A DNA stretch of 64,000 nucleotides from Aquilonibacter sp963703325 (lineage in GTDB: Bacteria; Vulcanimicrobiota; Vulcanimicrobiia; Vulcanimicrobiales; Vulcanimicrobiaceae): the NCBI GenBank assembly GCA_963703325.1, contig OY969805.1:62001-126000 (forward strand), in the 5' to 3' direction. Position 1 is the first letter of the stretch. Every line of letters begins with the position of its first letter. A program made the translations under genes and the position numbers. The notes below the pieces were generated by a model that saw nothing but the letters and a program-made list of their open reading frames with translations, ran no database searches and was not told where the DNA came from. Positions 25,238 through 35,397 of this stretch are shown in pieces.

Positions 25238-25927
25238 CTACCTGCTGCCATGAATATAGTCGGCGAGATTGACCCACCCGTACTCGTCACGCACGCTAAT
25301 CGCCGTGACAGGATTTATTTCCCAGAGTCCCGCGTGCTCGTGATGGCGCGCCGTGTTCGAGTTCGCGGGATCGTACAGGAGCCAGCCCTGGATAAGCACC
25401 CGCTTTTGCGAAATCGCAAGCCGCCGCAAGTTGGCAGCGGTCCAACTTGGGTTCACAGCGCGCCAGCGCGGCGTAACCTCCGCGATCGCTGCGTCGGCAA
25501 TCGATGCCCCGGGCCGATCGGCGATATAGATGCGAACGTCGCGGTCACGCAGCGCTTTGCTGCCGCAGTTCGCGGGCTCAGGGTTTTCCATTTCTGCCCG
25601 AACGATGTACCCAGCAAAAGAGACACCGTGCTTCTCGAGCCACGCAATGTGTGTACTGACTGCTGGCGGCCAATTTTCTCGTAACGCCCCGTCGCGGGTG
25701 GGCACAGCGGGTAGCAGTTCCATCCGAGCAACGGTGAAAGTCTCGCCGACCTCTACCCTCTCGATTCGATTCGCCTGCGCATTCAGGGCGGGATCAGCTC
25801 CGCGGCCTTGCATGCTGCATCCATCGAACGGTCCCGCGGGCGGCCGGGACGAAAGCTGAGCTAGCGCAATGCCGGTAAAGGAAACTATTATTAGCATCGT
25901 TCGCGCAACCAGCGCACCAACTCTCAT
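25238..25927 (-). CDS. Exported protein of unknown function, third gene of the putative peptidase operon
   Basis: The 229-residue protein has a signal peptide (VARTMLIIVSFTGIALAQ). The N-terminal part is extended and charged. The second half, with EVTPRWRAVNPSWTAANLRR, RVLIQGWLLYDPAN and AGLWEINPVTAISVRDEYGW, resembles a small exported beta-domain found in many soil bacteria whose function is not established. It starts 16 bp after the stop of the large lipoprotein gene, the same gap that separates the two upstream genes. Two Cys (PFDGCSM and PANCGSK) could form a disulfide. Confidence 0.7.
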   Translation of the reverse strand: MRVGALVARTMLIIVSFTGIALAQLSSRPPAGPFDGCSMQGRGADPALNAQANRIERVEVGETFTVARMELLPAVPTRDGALRENWPPAVSTHIAWLEKHGVSFAGYIVRAEMENPEPANCGSKALRDRDVRIYIADRPGASIADAAIAEVTPRWRAVNPSWTAANLRRLAISQKRVLIQGWLLYDPANSNTARHHEHAGLWEINPVTAISVRDEYGWVNLADYIHGSR

Positions 25928-25943
25928 GAATGATTCTTATGCA

Positions 25944-27578
25944 TCAGTGTGTTCCAATCGGCTCACCGGTCACTAAGCTGACATAATACCACATCAGTCC
26001 GCTACCCGAAGTGTATTGCTGACATGGAATGGCGGTCGTTGACGTGCTCGCCATGTCCGGCGCGCAGTAGCCGGTTGTCGTCGCGGGCGCAGATCTGTCG
26101 CTTGCCAGAGTAGTTGCGGGCGTTACCATCGAAACCGTTCCAACTGGCGCTGCGAGCGTCCGCCAGACGCGTGAGTAGAGCCGAACGCTCGGGCTCGAAA
26201 CCCACGGTGTGTAATAATAATATATTCCTAGACTCGAATAGTTATAGAACGTCCATGACCCAGCGTCGTCCACCATCACTTCGATCTTATCGCCATTGAT
26301 AATGCTGCTAGCATGGCGCCAGATAAATACCCAGGCTCGCGTATTGTTGTAGGCTGGGAAGGACGATGTGGGCGCCACAACGGGATACGAATAGCCCGTC
26401 GTGATGACACTGGGATTGGGGTTGCTGATTTGCCCACCGTACGAGAGGACAGCGTCCGATGGCATGCCTCCGTTATTCCCGATCCACGTTTCAGCATATT
26501 GTAGGGCCTGACTCTCGCTGACGGCACCGGCCGTACCGGACGCCGGCGTGATGGCTACCAAGCCGCCGCTCGCGAAATAGTGGCGAACGACCGCCGTCGA
26601 CGTTGCGTAGACATGCTCATTTGTCGATGGATAGCTCATCGCGCCAGGATTTCCATAGAGGTTCATCCAGTACGATTCGTTCACTGTTTCGGGCGTGAGC
26701 GTATATTCTGTGCCATTTACTGAAGTTCCGGAGGTTTGAGTTGTGCCTACGCCGCCTCCCAGCGCTTGGTAGAACAGGGGGTTGGTGGCCCCGTTAACGC
26801 CGAAGTTTGCGCCCCCGTTCAATTCGATGGCCGCGCCGGTGTTCGCTTGCGGTACGAGCATTCCGATGTATGGTGTTTGCTCAGCGGTCCCTACAGCGTC
26901 TTCCCAATCCTTGATTGCAGGCTGGTAGCTCCCGATGTCATTGACCAGCGTTTCGAGCCCGCTTTGCCCGACCGCGCTCGTGCCATCGCCAATCCTGTCA
27001 ACGGTGCTCGAGAAGCCTAAAATGCCGTGGAGATTTCCGCCAAACTTAGACTCCCACCCTACGTCCTGGTTGACCACTTCACAAGAATCGATAATCAGCC
27101 AATTCGGACCATTCCACGAGTTAGGAATCACCCCCGATCCGGCGTTTACATCTGTAGTGATGGCAATGTTACCGCCGTATGACTCATTGTCACAAGCATA
27201 CAGACAGAGGTATGATTGTCCGTTGTTGGGCAGATATGAGTTGCCGTGTGTACTGATGTACATCAGGGTGGAGGTATCTCCAATGATGGTACCGGCTTGT
27301 GTTGACGTAACGCTACCTTGGTAGGCGCCGTCCGTGTTTCCATTGGTCTCGTGCCACGCGAAGTTGTCAATCAGCGCCGAGCCGAAATATGTGGCGACCT
27401 GAAAATAACAGTTGTAGTCGGTTGGGGCGCAAAAATTCTGTTGCGTCGCAAACCCGGCTTCGTTGTAGTACGAAAACGAACCGGGACTTTGGCCGATCGA
27501 GCCACCAAAGAAGAGACATCCTGAGAGAAGCGCAACTGCAAGGCCAAATACGCCAACAGTCGATAGCCGCTTATACAT
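25944..27578 (-). CDS. Large lipoprotein with clan CD (caspase/gingipain-like) peptidase-type His-Gly and Cys motifs
   Basis: The 544-residue protein has a lipoprotein signal: MYKRLSTVGVFGLAVALLSG followed by Cys21. A hydrophobic block then ends in His-Gly (STLMYISTHGNSY, His near 111), and a second hydrophobic block ends in Asp-Ser-Cys (NWLIIDSCEVVNQ, Cys near 166). That spacing and context is how clan CD cysteine peptidases present their catalytic dyad. The family may be one of the DUFs in that clan (my recollection suggests DUF6345), but I cannot confirm it. The remainder, about 200-544, is Gly/Ser/Thr/Tyr-rich with an aromatic YYYYTPW block and resembles a secreted beta-rich domain. Base composition is AT-richer than its neighbours. 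Confidence 0.65.
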   Translation of the reverse strand: MYKRLSTVGVFGLAVALLSGCLFFGGSIGQSPGSFSYYNEAGFATQQNFCAPTDYNCYFQVATYFGSALIDNFAWHETNGNTDGAYQGSVTSTQAGTIIGDTSTLMYISTHGNSYLPNNGQSYLCLYACDNESYGGNIAITTDVNAGSGVIPNSWNGPNWLIIDSCEVVNQDVGWESKFGGNLHGILGFSSTVDRIGDGTSAVGQSGLETLVNDIGSYQPAIKDWEDAVGTAEQTPYIGMLVPQANTGAAIELNGGANFGVNGATNPLFYQALGGGVGTTQTSGTSVNGTEYTLTPETVNESYWMNLYGNPGAMSYPSTNEHVYATSTAVVRHYFASGGLVAITPASGTAGAVSESQALQYAETWIGNNGGMPSDAVLSYGGQISNPNPSVITTGYSYPVVAPTSSFPAYNNTRAWVFIWRHASSIINGDKIEVMVDDAGSWTFYNYSSLGIYYYYTPWVSSPSVRLYSRVWRTLAAPVGTVSMVTPATTLASDRSAPATTTGYCAPDMASTSTTAIPCQQYTSGSGLMWYYVSLVTGEPIGTH

Positions 27579-27594
27579 GCTGTTGCCCTCGCCG

Positions 27595-28143
27595 CTAAGA
27601 GACGGAGTTCAAAAAAGAGTCAACCAAAGAAAGGGGCGTGCCAGCAGGGACGCGCGCGACGATGAGGGTTCCGCCAATCGTGAGCTGCACTAGCCAGTTG
27701 TTCGCGGAACCTGCAACAATGACGTATGTGCCGCCGGCCGTCGTTGTGCCCTGCTGAATGAGTGCGTTCGGTTGACTTGTCGGGACCGCGGACGGCCTCG
27801 GGGGAGGCTGCACTTTTTCGATGCTTTGTTCCGAGATCGTAAGCGGGCCAAAGGGGGTCGAATATTCCCTTTGATTTACATATCCGGTTGAAGTCTTAAG
27901 AAAGATGGATGACCGCAGTTTCGTGCCGACCATATGAGGCAAAAAAAGATGCGTACCATCTGGCGAGAGCGTGCTGGGGTTCTGGATACTATCGACCACA
28001 AAATTGGAACCACTTCGCAATGCCACCGCTGGCGAATCCGCGTCACCGGACGCAAAGCTAGGCGAAACGCCGTGATGGCCGGCGCACGCCGCGAGGCCTG
28101 CGGCCATGGCGAGGCACGTACCTGGGGCTGCGAATCTTCTCAT
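27595..28143 (-). CDS. Small lipoprotein, first gene of the putative peptidase operon
   Basis: From ATG 28143, preceded by a GGGGAGGTG-type ribosome site, the protein has 182 residues. A lipobox is visible in MRRFAAPGTCLAMAAGLAAC. The mature chain includes NFVVDSIQNPSTLSPDGTHL and a Pro-rich linker (PPPRPSAVPTSQP), and ends in a compact segment (AGGTYVIVAGSANNWLVQLT). I know no family. The open frame extends upstream to 28398, but those residues are not signal-like. The 16-bp gap to the large lipoprotein indicates co-transcription. It might be a partner or inhibitor of that protein; this is speculation from context. Confidence 0.7.
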   Translation of the reverse strand: MRRFAAPGTCLAMAAGLAACAGHHGVSPSFASGDADSPAVALRSGSNFVVDSIQNPSTLSPDGTHLFLPHMVGTKLRSSIFLKTSTGYVNQREYSTPFGPLTISEQSIEKVQPPPRPSAVPTSQPNALIQQGTTTAGGTYVIVAGSANNWLVQLTIGGTLIVARVPAGTPLSLVDSFLNSVS

Positions 28144-28740
28144 GGGCCCTGCACCTCCCCGTACTGACGAACTCTCATTTACCAGTTTGCTACGAAAACT
28201 GGCCGAGTGATGAACAAAATCGCCGTGGGCGTGGATCGTCTTGATCAATGGAAGCAGCCCTGCTAGTTTAAGTGCCCAAAGTTTCGCCCACGTGCCGCGT
28301 GAAGGATGTCTTTTAGCGGCTATCAGCCCAGCTGGCGCAGTTGCAGGCGAAGAATCAGCGGGACCGCATGGCCGAGTGGCACGAACGCGAACAGCCAAGG
28401 AGTTCCAACGAGCGCCATCACCAACAGCGCCAATCGGTCATGTGATCACACCCCGCGTCGGTTGTGGCGATACGCCTACGCTATGCCAAAATCGAGAAGA
28501 GGGCAAGGAGGCCAAAGGTCCCATCGTATCGAGGCATCTCACGCGCCGGCTGGGCCGCGTCGCAGTCGTGCAAGACGGGAAACGCAGAATTCGGCGGATT
28601 CCGCGGACGCAGTGCCAGCATAAGCGGATGGCCGTTCATTTTTGCCGAGGAGCGCGGCCGGCCGCCGGTTCGAACGTTGCGGAGCAGGCGAGATCGGCGA
28701 TCGTGAAGCTCCTTGCGTCTTACGCTCGTGACGAGGGCGG
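28144..28740. other. Non-coding stretch of about 600 bp with possible gene remnants
   Basis: I find no convincing gene. Short minus-strand frames give hydrophobic fragments such as VGTPWLFAFVPLGHAVPLIL followed quickly by stops, and plus-strand frames are Arg/Ser-rich shadows. It probably contains the promoter of the lipoprotein operon and may hold a decayed membrane-protein gene. No tRNA-like or repeat structure stands out. Confidence 0.4.
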
Positions 28741-31700
28741 CTAGACCTGGAGCGGTGAGGGCGATGGCTTGCGGACGACGGCCTCGTCCTTTTTGTCGTC
28801 CGGCGCGAAGCGTAGGTACATGATCGGGATCAAGAGCAGCGTCAGCACGAGCGAGCTCGAGAGACCGCCGATGACCACGATGCCCAACGGACGTTCGGCT
28901 TGCGAGCCGGGGTCGAGCGCGAGCGCCAGCGGCAACATGCCCGCGATCATCGCGAACGTCGTCATCACGATCGGCCGGAACCGGTGGTGCGCGCTTTCGA
29001 CGATCGCGTCGAGCTTGTTCAGGCCGCGGTCGCGCAGTTGGTTGGCGAAGTCGACCAGCAAGATGCCGTTTTTGGCGACCAAGCCGACCAGCATGATCGC
29101 GCCGATCAGCGAGAAGAGGTTGAGCGTCTGCCGCGTGATTGCGAGCGCGCCGAGCGCGCCGACCACGGCAACCGGCACGGTGAACATCACGATAAACGGC
29201 GTCACGTAGCCGTTATACAGCGCAACCATCAAGAGGTAGACGAGCAGAATCGAGAGTAGCAGCGAGATGCTCATCTCATAGGTCGTGTCGGTGACCTGCT
29301 CCTGATTACCGCCGGCCACCGGAGCGACCGTGATGTCGGCCGGCAGGTGTAGTCCGCGCAAGCGCTTCTCGTAGTCACGGATGACATTCGAGAGGGTCGC
29401 GCCCGGGGCGATGTTCGCGCCGATCAGCACGACGTTGCGACGCTCGAGGCGAATGATCAACGGCGGCGCCGGCACTTGCTGCAAGTCGACGATGTCGCCC
29501 ACCGTTATGATCGAGCCGTTGTTGGCGCGAATCAGAATCGATTTGATCCCGGTGAGGTTGTTGAGGTCTTTCTGTTCGTAGATCACTTGGACGTTTTTGA
29601 GGCCGTCGGGCCCGGTGAACTGCGTCGCGGTATAACCGCCGTACGCCGCGCGCACCGCGGTCGATGCCGTGCCGATGCTGGCGTCGAGCGCGCGGGCGGC
29701 GTTGCGATTGAAGTTGACTTCGATCTGCGGCGACTCGAGCGCATTCGAGGTCGTCGCGTCGATAACACCGGGCGTCTTCTGCAACGCGGCATAGGCCTGG
29801 TTTGCAGCATCGGTCGGATCCGCGGTTGCGCTTTCGATCACGTAGCCGATCGGTTGCGAGATGCCGCCTGAGGGATCGGTCGAGGGCACGCCGGTGACCT
29901 GCGCACCGGGCAACGCATTTTGAATCTGGCTCGCAAGCTGTTGCGACCAGTACTGCGTCGAGTTATGCCGCCCGGGCTTCAAGAAGATGTGAATCTGCCC
30001 GACCGCGCCGTTGTTGATGTAGCCGGTGAGTGCGCCTTCGTAGGCGCCGGCGATCGACGTCTCCGATTGCAGATCGGAAACCTTGAGCACGATTCGTTCG
30101 GCCTGGCGCACGGCGTTAGTTACCGCGGTGAGCGGCGTGCCGGTCGGATAGTTGATGTTGATGAACAACTCGCCGCGATCCACCGGGGGATAATATTCGA
30201 AGCCGACGATCCCAAGCGGAATGAGGAGTATGGCAGCCACCAGACTGCCGAACGACACCCAGACGACGAGCGCGCGGTTTTCCAGACCCCAGTTGAGCGC
30301 GGTTTGGGCGTACCAAGTGCGCACGCCGTCGAACCACTCGGTGAAACGATCGATGATGCCCCACGGGCGCCAACGCGAAAAGAGCGCCCAGCGTCCTGAA
30401 AGCGCCGGCGTGACCGCAAACGACACGAACAGTGAGGTCAGCGTCGCAACGGTCACCACGAGTCCGAACTCGCGCAAGAAGAGACCGACCGTACCCGGCA
30501 AGAACGAGAGCGGCAAAAACACGACGACGATCACGAGCGTTATCACAATGGTGGCGATGCCGATCTCGGAGATACCGTTGATCGCGGCTTCCTTGGGCTG
30601 CTCGCCTTCTTCCTGGTGGCGCGAAATGTTCTCGAGCACGACGATCGAGTCGTCGACCAAGATACCGATCATCAACGTCATGCCCAGCAGTGAGACGGTG
30701 TCGAGGGTGAAGCCAAGGACGTTCATCGCCGCCAGCGTCACCAAGAACGATGCCGGCACCGCGATCATCACGACCACGGCTTTGCGCCACGAGCGCAGGA
30801 AAAACAGCATCACGAGCGCGGTGATGATGATGCCTTCGATCAGCGTGCGCGTCACGCCCGAGAGCAGATCCTGCGTGTAGGTCGACTGGACGTTGAGTAC
30901 CGAGAACTTGATCTGCGGGTACTGCTGCTCGAGCTTGGGCAGTTGTGCGATCACCGCGTTCGACGCCGTTACTTCGCTCGAGCCGGCCGCCTTCTGCACG
31001 TCGAGTTCGATTGCGGGCGTGCCGTTCGTATAGGCAAACACGCGCTGCGTTTCATAGGCGTCTTGAACGTTGGCCACGTCGGAGATGCGCCAGAGCCGCG
31101 ACGTCGCCGTCCACGGGTAGACGCTCGACGAGCTCCCCGTGCTGGTGGTCGCGGTGGTGGAGTTACCCACCAAGAGATTCCCCACGGTCGGCACGTCCTG
31201 CACGTCGCCGCGAATGTCGAGATTCGTCTCGCGATTTGGTTCGTAGACGATGCCGCCCGGCGCGCGTACGTTGTTGTTTGCGATCGCGTTGATCACGTCG
31301 GTTAATGTGAAACCCGACGACGAGATCTTCTGCGGGTCGACGTTGACTTGGATCGACGCCGTGACGTCGCCATTCTCTTGCACGTAGGAGACGCCGGGAA
31401 CTTGCTCGATCGCCGGAACGACGTCGTTGGTGACGATTGCCGAAAGTTGCCCCAGCGAATAGCTCGTCGATGAGGCAGCGAGCGAGACGACCACGGCTTC
31501 CGACGGATTGTAAATCGAAATCTGCGGCGTCGGCAGGTCGTTGGGCAGTTGATGCAGCGAGTTCTGGACGCGCCCTTGCACCTGCACGAGGTCGGTGTTT
31601 TCATCCGAGCTCAACGAGAAGACGGCAACGATCGACGCTTGACCCGGCTCGATCGAGGTCTCGACATAACTGAGGTCCGGGGCGCCGGCGATTTGATCCT

Positions 31701-31902
31701 CGAGCGGCCGCACGATCGCGTCGCGCATTTCGGTCGTCGAGGCGCCGTTGTAGGTGAGCAACACCTGAATCGACGGCACGTCATAGTTGGGCAACTGCTG
31801 CTTGACCAAACGAAAGCCCGAAATCGTGCCTGCGATAATGACCAATGCGAGGAAGACGGTGACGAGCGTCGGCCGTTCGACGAAGAGCCGGGTGAACTTC
31901 AT
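28741..31902 (-). CDS. RND-family efflux pump permease (second AcrB-like subunit)
   Basis: The 1053-residue permease starts at ATG 31902 (MKFTRLFVERPTLVTVFLAL). It has AcrB-type landmarks: RDAIVRPLEDQIAGAPDLSY, twin proton-relay Asp in GILVDDSIVVLENISRH, second-half porter entry YYPPVDRGELFININYPTG and the relay Lys in GLVAKNGILLVDFANQ. These pumps are trimeric inner-membrane antiporters that export drugs or lipophilic compounds with an adaptor and outer-membrane channel. A short Ser/Thr insertion (NSTTATTSTGSSSS) sits where the partner pump has a much longer one. The ATG overlaps the restored stop of the upstream pump as ATGA. It ends TPSPSPLQV after KDEAVVRKP. Confidence 0.92.
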   Translation of the reverse strand: MKFTRLFVERPTLVTVFLALVIIAGTISGFRLVKQQLPNYDVPSIQVLLTYNGASTTEMRDAIVRPLEDQIAGAPDLSYVETSIEPGQASIVAVFSLSSDENTDLVQVQGRVQNSLHQLPNDLPTPQISIYNPSEAVVVSLAASSTSYSLGQLSAIVTNDVVPAIEQVPGVSYVQENGDVTASIQVNVDPQKISSSGFTLTDVINAIANNNVRAPGGIVYEPNRETNLDIRGDVQDVPTVGNLLVGNSTTATTSTGSSSSVYPWTATSRLWRISDVANVQDAYETQRVFAYTNGTPAIELDVQKAAGSSEVTASNAVIAQLPKLEQQYPQIKFSVLNVQSTYTQDLLSGVTRTLIEGIIITALVMLFFLRSWRKAVVVMIAVPASFLVTLAAMNVLGFTLDTVSLLGMTLMIGILVDDSIVVLENISRHQEEGEQPKEAAINGISEIGIATIVITLVIVVVFLPLSFLPGTVGLFLREFGLVVTVATLTSLFVSFAVTPALSGRWALFSRWRPWGIIDRFTEWFDGVRTWYAQTALNWGLENRALVVWVSFGSLVAAILLIPLGIVGFEYYPPVDRGELFININYPTGTPLTAVTNAVRQAERIVLKVSDLQSETSIAGAYEGALTGYINNGAVGQIHIFLKPGRHNSTQYWSQQLASQIQNALPGAQVTGVPSTDPSGGISQPIGYVIESATADPTDAANQAYAALQKTPGVIDATTSNALESPQIEVNFNRNAARALDASIGTASTAVRAAYGGYTATQFTGPDGLKNVQVIYEQKDLNNLTGIKSILIRANNGSIITVGDIVDLQQVPAPPLIIRLERRNVVLIGANIAPGATLSNVIRDYEKRLRGLHLPADITVAPVAGGNQEQVTDTTYEMSISLLLSILLVYLLMVALYNGYVTPFIVMFTVPVAVVGALGALAITRQTLNLFSLIGAIMLVGLVAKNGILLVDFANQLRDRGLNKLDAIVESAHHRFRPIVMTTFAMIAGMLPLALALDPGSQAERPLGIVVIGGLSSSLVLTLLLIPIMYLRFAPDDKKDEAVVRKPSPSPLQV

Positions 31903-34900
31903 GCTGCTTCCGCCTCCTTCGCGGGTGGGGTCGGCCCAAGCCACATGAAGATGACCGGTACCAACACGAGCGTCAAGACGAGCGAGCTGAATCAAACCAC
32001 CGATAACGACGACGCCCAACGCCTGCCGTTGCGCGCCGCCCGGATCGAGTGCCAGCGCGATCGGCGTCATGCCGGCGATCAGCGCCGACGTGGTCATGAT
32101 GATCGGGCGGAAACGTTCCTTAGCGCTCTCGATCATCGCGTTGGCCCGATCCATCCCGTTCTCGACCATATGATTCGCAAAATCCACCAGCAAAATCCCG
32201 TTCTTCGAGGCCAAACCGACCAGCAGCACCGTTCCGATAAGCGAGTACAAATTGAGATTGAGGCGAGTGAGCGCAAGCGATACCAATGCACCGACGGTTG
32301 CAACCGGTACGGCGAACATGATGATAAAGGGCAAACGGTAGCTGTTGTAGAGCGCGAGCATCAGCAGATAGACGAGTAGAAACGAGAGCAAGAGCCCCTC
32401 GCCCATGCCGACAACCGTGTCAGCAAGGTTCTGCTGGTTGCCGCCCACATTCGGTTTTACCAAAACCGTGTTGGGGAGGTGCTGCGCCGCAAGATTCTTC
32501 AAGAATTGATCCTGCACGTTCGAGAGTGCCGCGCCGGGAGCAAGATTCGCCTGCACGTGGACGACGGTCTCACGATTCGTGCGGGTCATCAGCGCTTCGG
32601 ATGGGTCCTCGACCAGCTTGGCGATGTCGACCAAGTGAATGATCGTTCCGCTACTGGTGCGCAACGGCAGCGCGAGCAGCATCGCGATCGAGGTCTGGTA
32701 GCTCCGCGGATAGAGCACTTGGACGTACTTGATCCCGTGCGACGTTTGAATCTGTGCGGCGAGCGTGCCGCCGAACGCGGCGCGAATCGCTGAAGCAGCC
32801 GTCCCAATATTGATATTGAATGCGCGCGCGCGATCGCGATCGAAATCGATGTCGACTTGCGGCGCCAGTTGTAGGGCCGAGCTGTTGACGTCAATCGCGC
32901 CCGGCGTATTCTGGAGTGCCTCCACGACCTTGGGCACATACTGTTCCGGCGCATCGTCGTTCGAGGTCACGAGGTAATCGATCTGCTGCGTACTGCCGCC
33001 ACCGAAGCCGGTCGCCGCGACTGAGACGATCTTTGCTCCCGGCGCGAGCTTCTGCGCCATCGCGCCGAACCGCGTTGCCCATTGGGCGGTCGTGCCGCTG
33101 TGATTGTCTTGCAGAAAGACATGGACCTGTCCGACGCTACCCTGATTGATCGTGCCGCCGAAGCCGCTCTGCGTCCCGCCGGCAAGCGCCGTCTGCGATT
33201 GCACGTCACGAATCTTCGCCAGCTCCCGAGTTAACGCACTGATCTTTCCGTTAACGAAAGCCAACGGTGTTCCGGTCGGATACGTGAGCTGCACGAAGAC
33301 CTCGCCGCGATCGACCGGCGGCATGAATTCGAACCCGATAATGTGCAGCGGAATGAGCAGCATCGCCCCAAAAACCGCGGCAAACGAGACGATCACGACC
33401 AAACGCGGTCGCTGCAGTGCCCACGGTAACACCGTGTGCGCATACCAGAGACGCGTCCGTTCAAAAAAGTCGGTGAAGCGATCGATCAGCTTCGGCGCCT
33501 TCCACTTCGAGAGCAGCGACCAGTTGCCGGCGAGCGAGGGCGTGACGGTAAACGAGATGAACAGCGACGTTAGCGTTGCGGTCACGACGACCAACGCGAA
33601 TTCCGAGAGAAAGCGCCCGACTTGTCCCGGCAAGAACGCAATCGGCAAGAACACGACGACGTCAACGAGTGTGATCACGATCGCCGCCGGCCCGATTTGC
33701 GTGCGCCCTTTGATCGCGGCGTCCCTGGGCTCTTCGCCGGCAACGTGGTGGCGCTCGATGTTTTCCAAGACGACGATCGAGTCGTCGACCAAAATACCGA
33801 TGATCAAGGTCATCGCAAGTAGCGAAATGGTATCGATCGAAAAATTAAAGGCGCGCATGAGCCCAAGCGTCACGCCGAGCGACGACGGTATCGCGACCAG
33901 GATCACGATCGCGTTACGCCAGGAGCGCAGAAAGAACAGCATCACGATCGCGGTGATGACGATGGCTTCGGAAAGCGTACGAACCACCCCGAAAATCTGG
34001 TCCTCGGTGTAGGCAGCTTGATTGTTGAGAATCTGGAATTGGATCTGCGGGTACAGCTTCTCGATGCCCGGAAGCGCTTTGAGCACGTTATCCGCAGCAA
34101 CGACTTCGCTCGCGCCGGTTGACTTTTGAATGCCGAGCGATATCGTCGGAATCGTGCCGACATAGCTGTATTGGCGTTGCGGCTCGAACGTGTCGAGCAC
34201 GTTCGCGACGTCCGACATGCGCATCTGGCGTCGCGCATAACTCCAGGGATTGACGTTCGAAAGCGACGGGCCGGAATAGCCACCGCCACCGCCGCCGCCG
34301 CTGCTCAAGGCCGATGACGACGAGCTCGCGGTCGCGTATTGCGGCGCGGATGACAGCTGGTACGGCGCTGGAACGCTCGAAGGTAAGGGCTGCGTCGACT
34401 GCGCCGGAAGTGAGAGCGTCGGCGGCGGGGTCACGGCGGTAACGGTCGTGCCGCTGTTCGACGTCGTCGATGAAGATGCGCTCGCGGGGGCCGGCGACGC
34501 GGTGGCCGCGCTCGAGAGCGCCGCGCTGCTCGATGCATTGCTTGCCGCGGTACCTACAGTCTCGCCCGCGGACGCAGCCGACACGCCGCCCGGGACGCCG
34601 GCCGCAACCGGTTCGCTATAGCTCGCGTTGCCAAACGACGTCGTATACGACGAAGCTGCGGAGATCAATAGGTTCTCGACCGACGAAGCCGTGGTAAGGT
34701 CGCCGCGCACATCGATCGTGGTCTCGTGATTCGGCAGGTAGGCAATACCGCCGGGCTCACGATTGTTGTTGCTCGCAATCGTACTGACGACGTCGCTGAG
34801 CGTGTAGCCCGCCGAGCTGAGCAGATTTGGATTGACCTGTACTTCGTACGCCGGCGTCACTGCGCCGTTGGCGTTGACGTTCGACACGCCGTCGACTTGT

Positions 34901-35397
34901 TCGATTGCCGGCACGATATCGTTACTGACAATCGCGGACATCTGGCCGGGACTAAGTGCGCTCGAACTCAAACCGATCGTGAGCACCGTGGCCTGCGCGG
35001 GATCGAACGTGCCGACGGTCGGCGCCGGCATGTCGCTCGGCAGCTGTGACTGCGCGATCATCACGCGGCGCTGCACTTGGACGAGATCCGTTGTCTGATT
35101 GGACGAGAGATCGAAGCTGGCGGTGATCGACGCCTGGCCTTGCTGAACCGTCGTATTGATGTACGAGAGGTCCGGTGCGCCGGCGATCGCGTCTTCGAGC
35201 GGACGCACGATCGCATCGCGAATCTCCGTCGTCGAGCCGCCCGGATAACTGGCGCGCACGCCGACGACCGGTATGTCCACATTCGGAAATTGCTGCTGTG
35301 TAATCGTCAGCACTGCAAAACCGCCGACGACCGCAATGAGCGCGAGCATCACGAAGACGATCGTCGGCCGCTGGACGCAAAGCCGGGTGAGCCACAT
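31899..35397 (-). pseudogene. RND-family efflux pump permease (first AcrB-like subunit), interrupted by a 3'-terminal frameshift
   Basis: The coding sequence from ATG 35397 gives a normal RND permease: MWLTRLCVQRPTIVFVMLAL, RDAIVRPLEDAIAGAPDLSY, GILVDDSIVVLENIERH, FMPPVDRGEVFVQLTYPTG and GLASKNGILLVDFANH. Near 31,990 the frame changes after ALGVVVIGGLI. One extra base there fuses it to the next pump as a 2218-residue frame. Dropping a base restores SSLVLTLVLVPVIFMWLGPT and a stop that overlaps the next ATG (ATGA). Without the error the pump has about 1165 residues. It carries a ~140-residue Ser/Ala/Pro/Thr/Gly-rich insertion at about residues 246-388. Calling it a pseudogene is cautious; a sequencing indel is just as likely. 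Confidence 0.85.

Noticed and set aside
28241..28744. Plus-strand open frame of 167 codons in the gap before the RND genes
   Set aside because: No motif, start context or codon pattern supports it; composition is like other shadows.
28741..35397. A single 2218-residue double RND pump
   Set aside because: A one-base correction restores a normal RND end and a stop overlapping the next ATG; the connecting residues have no family likeness.
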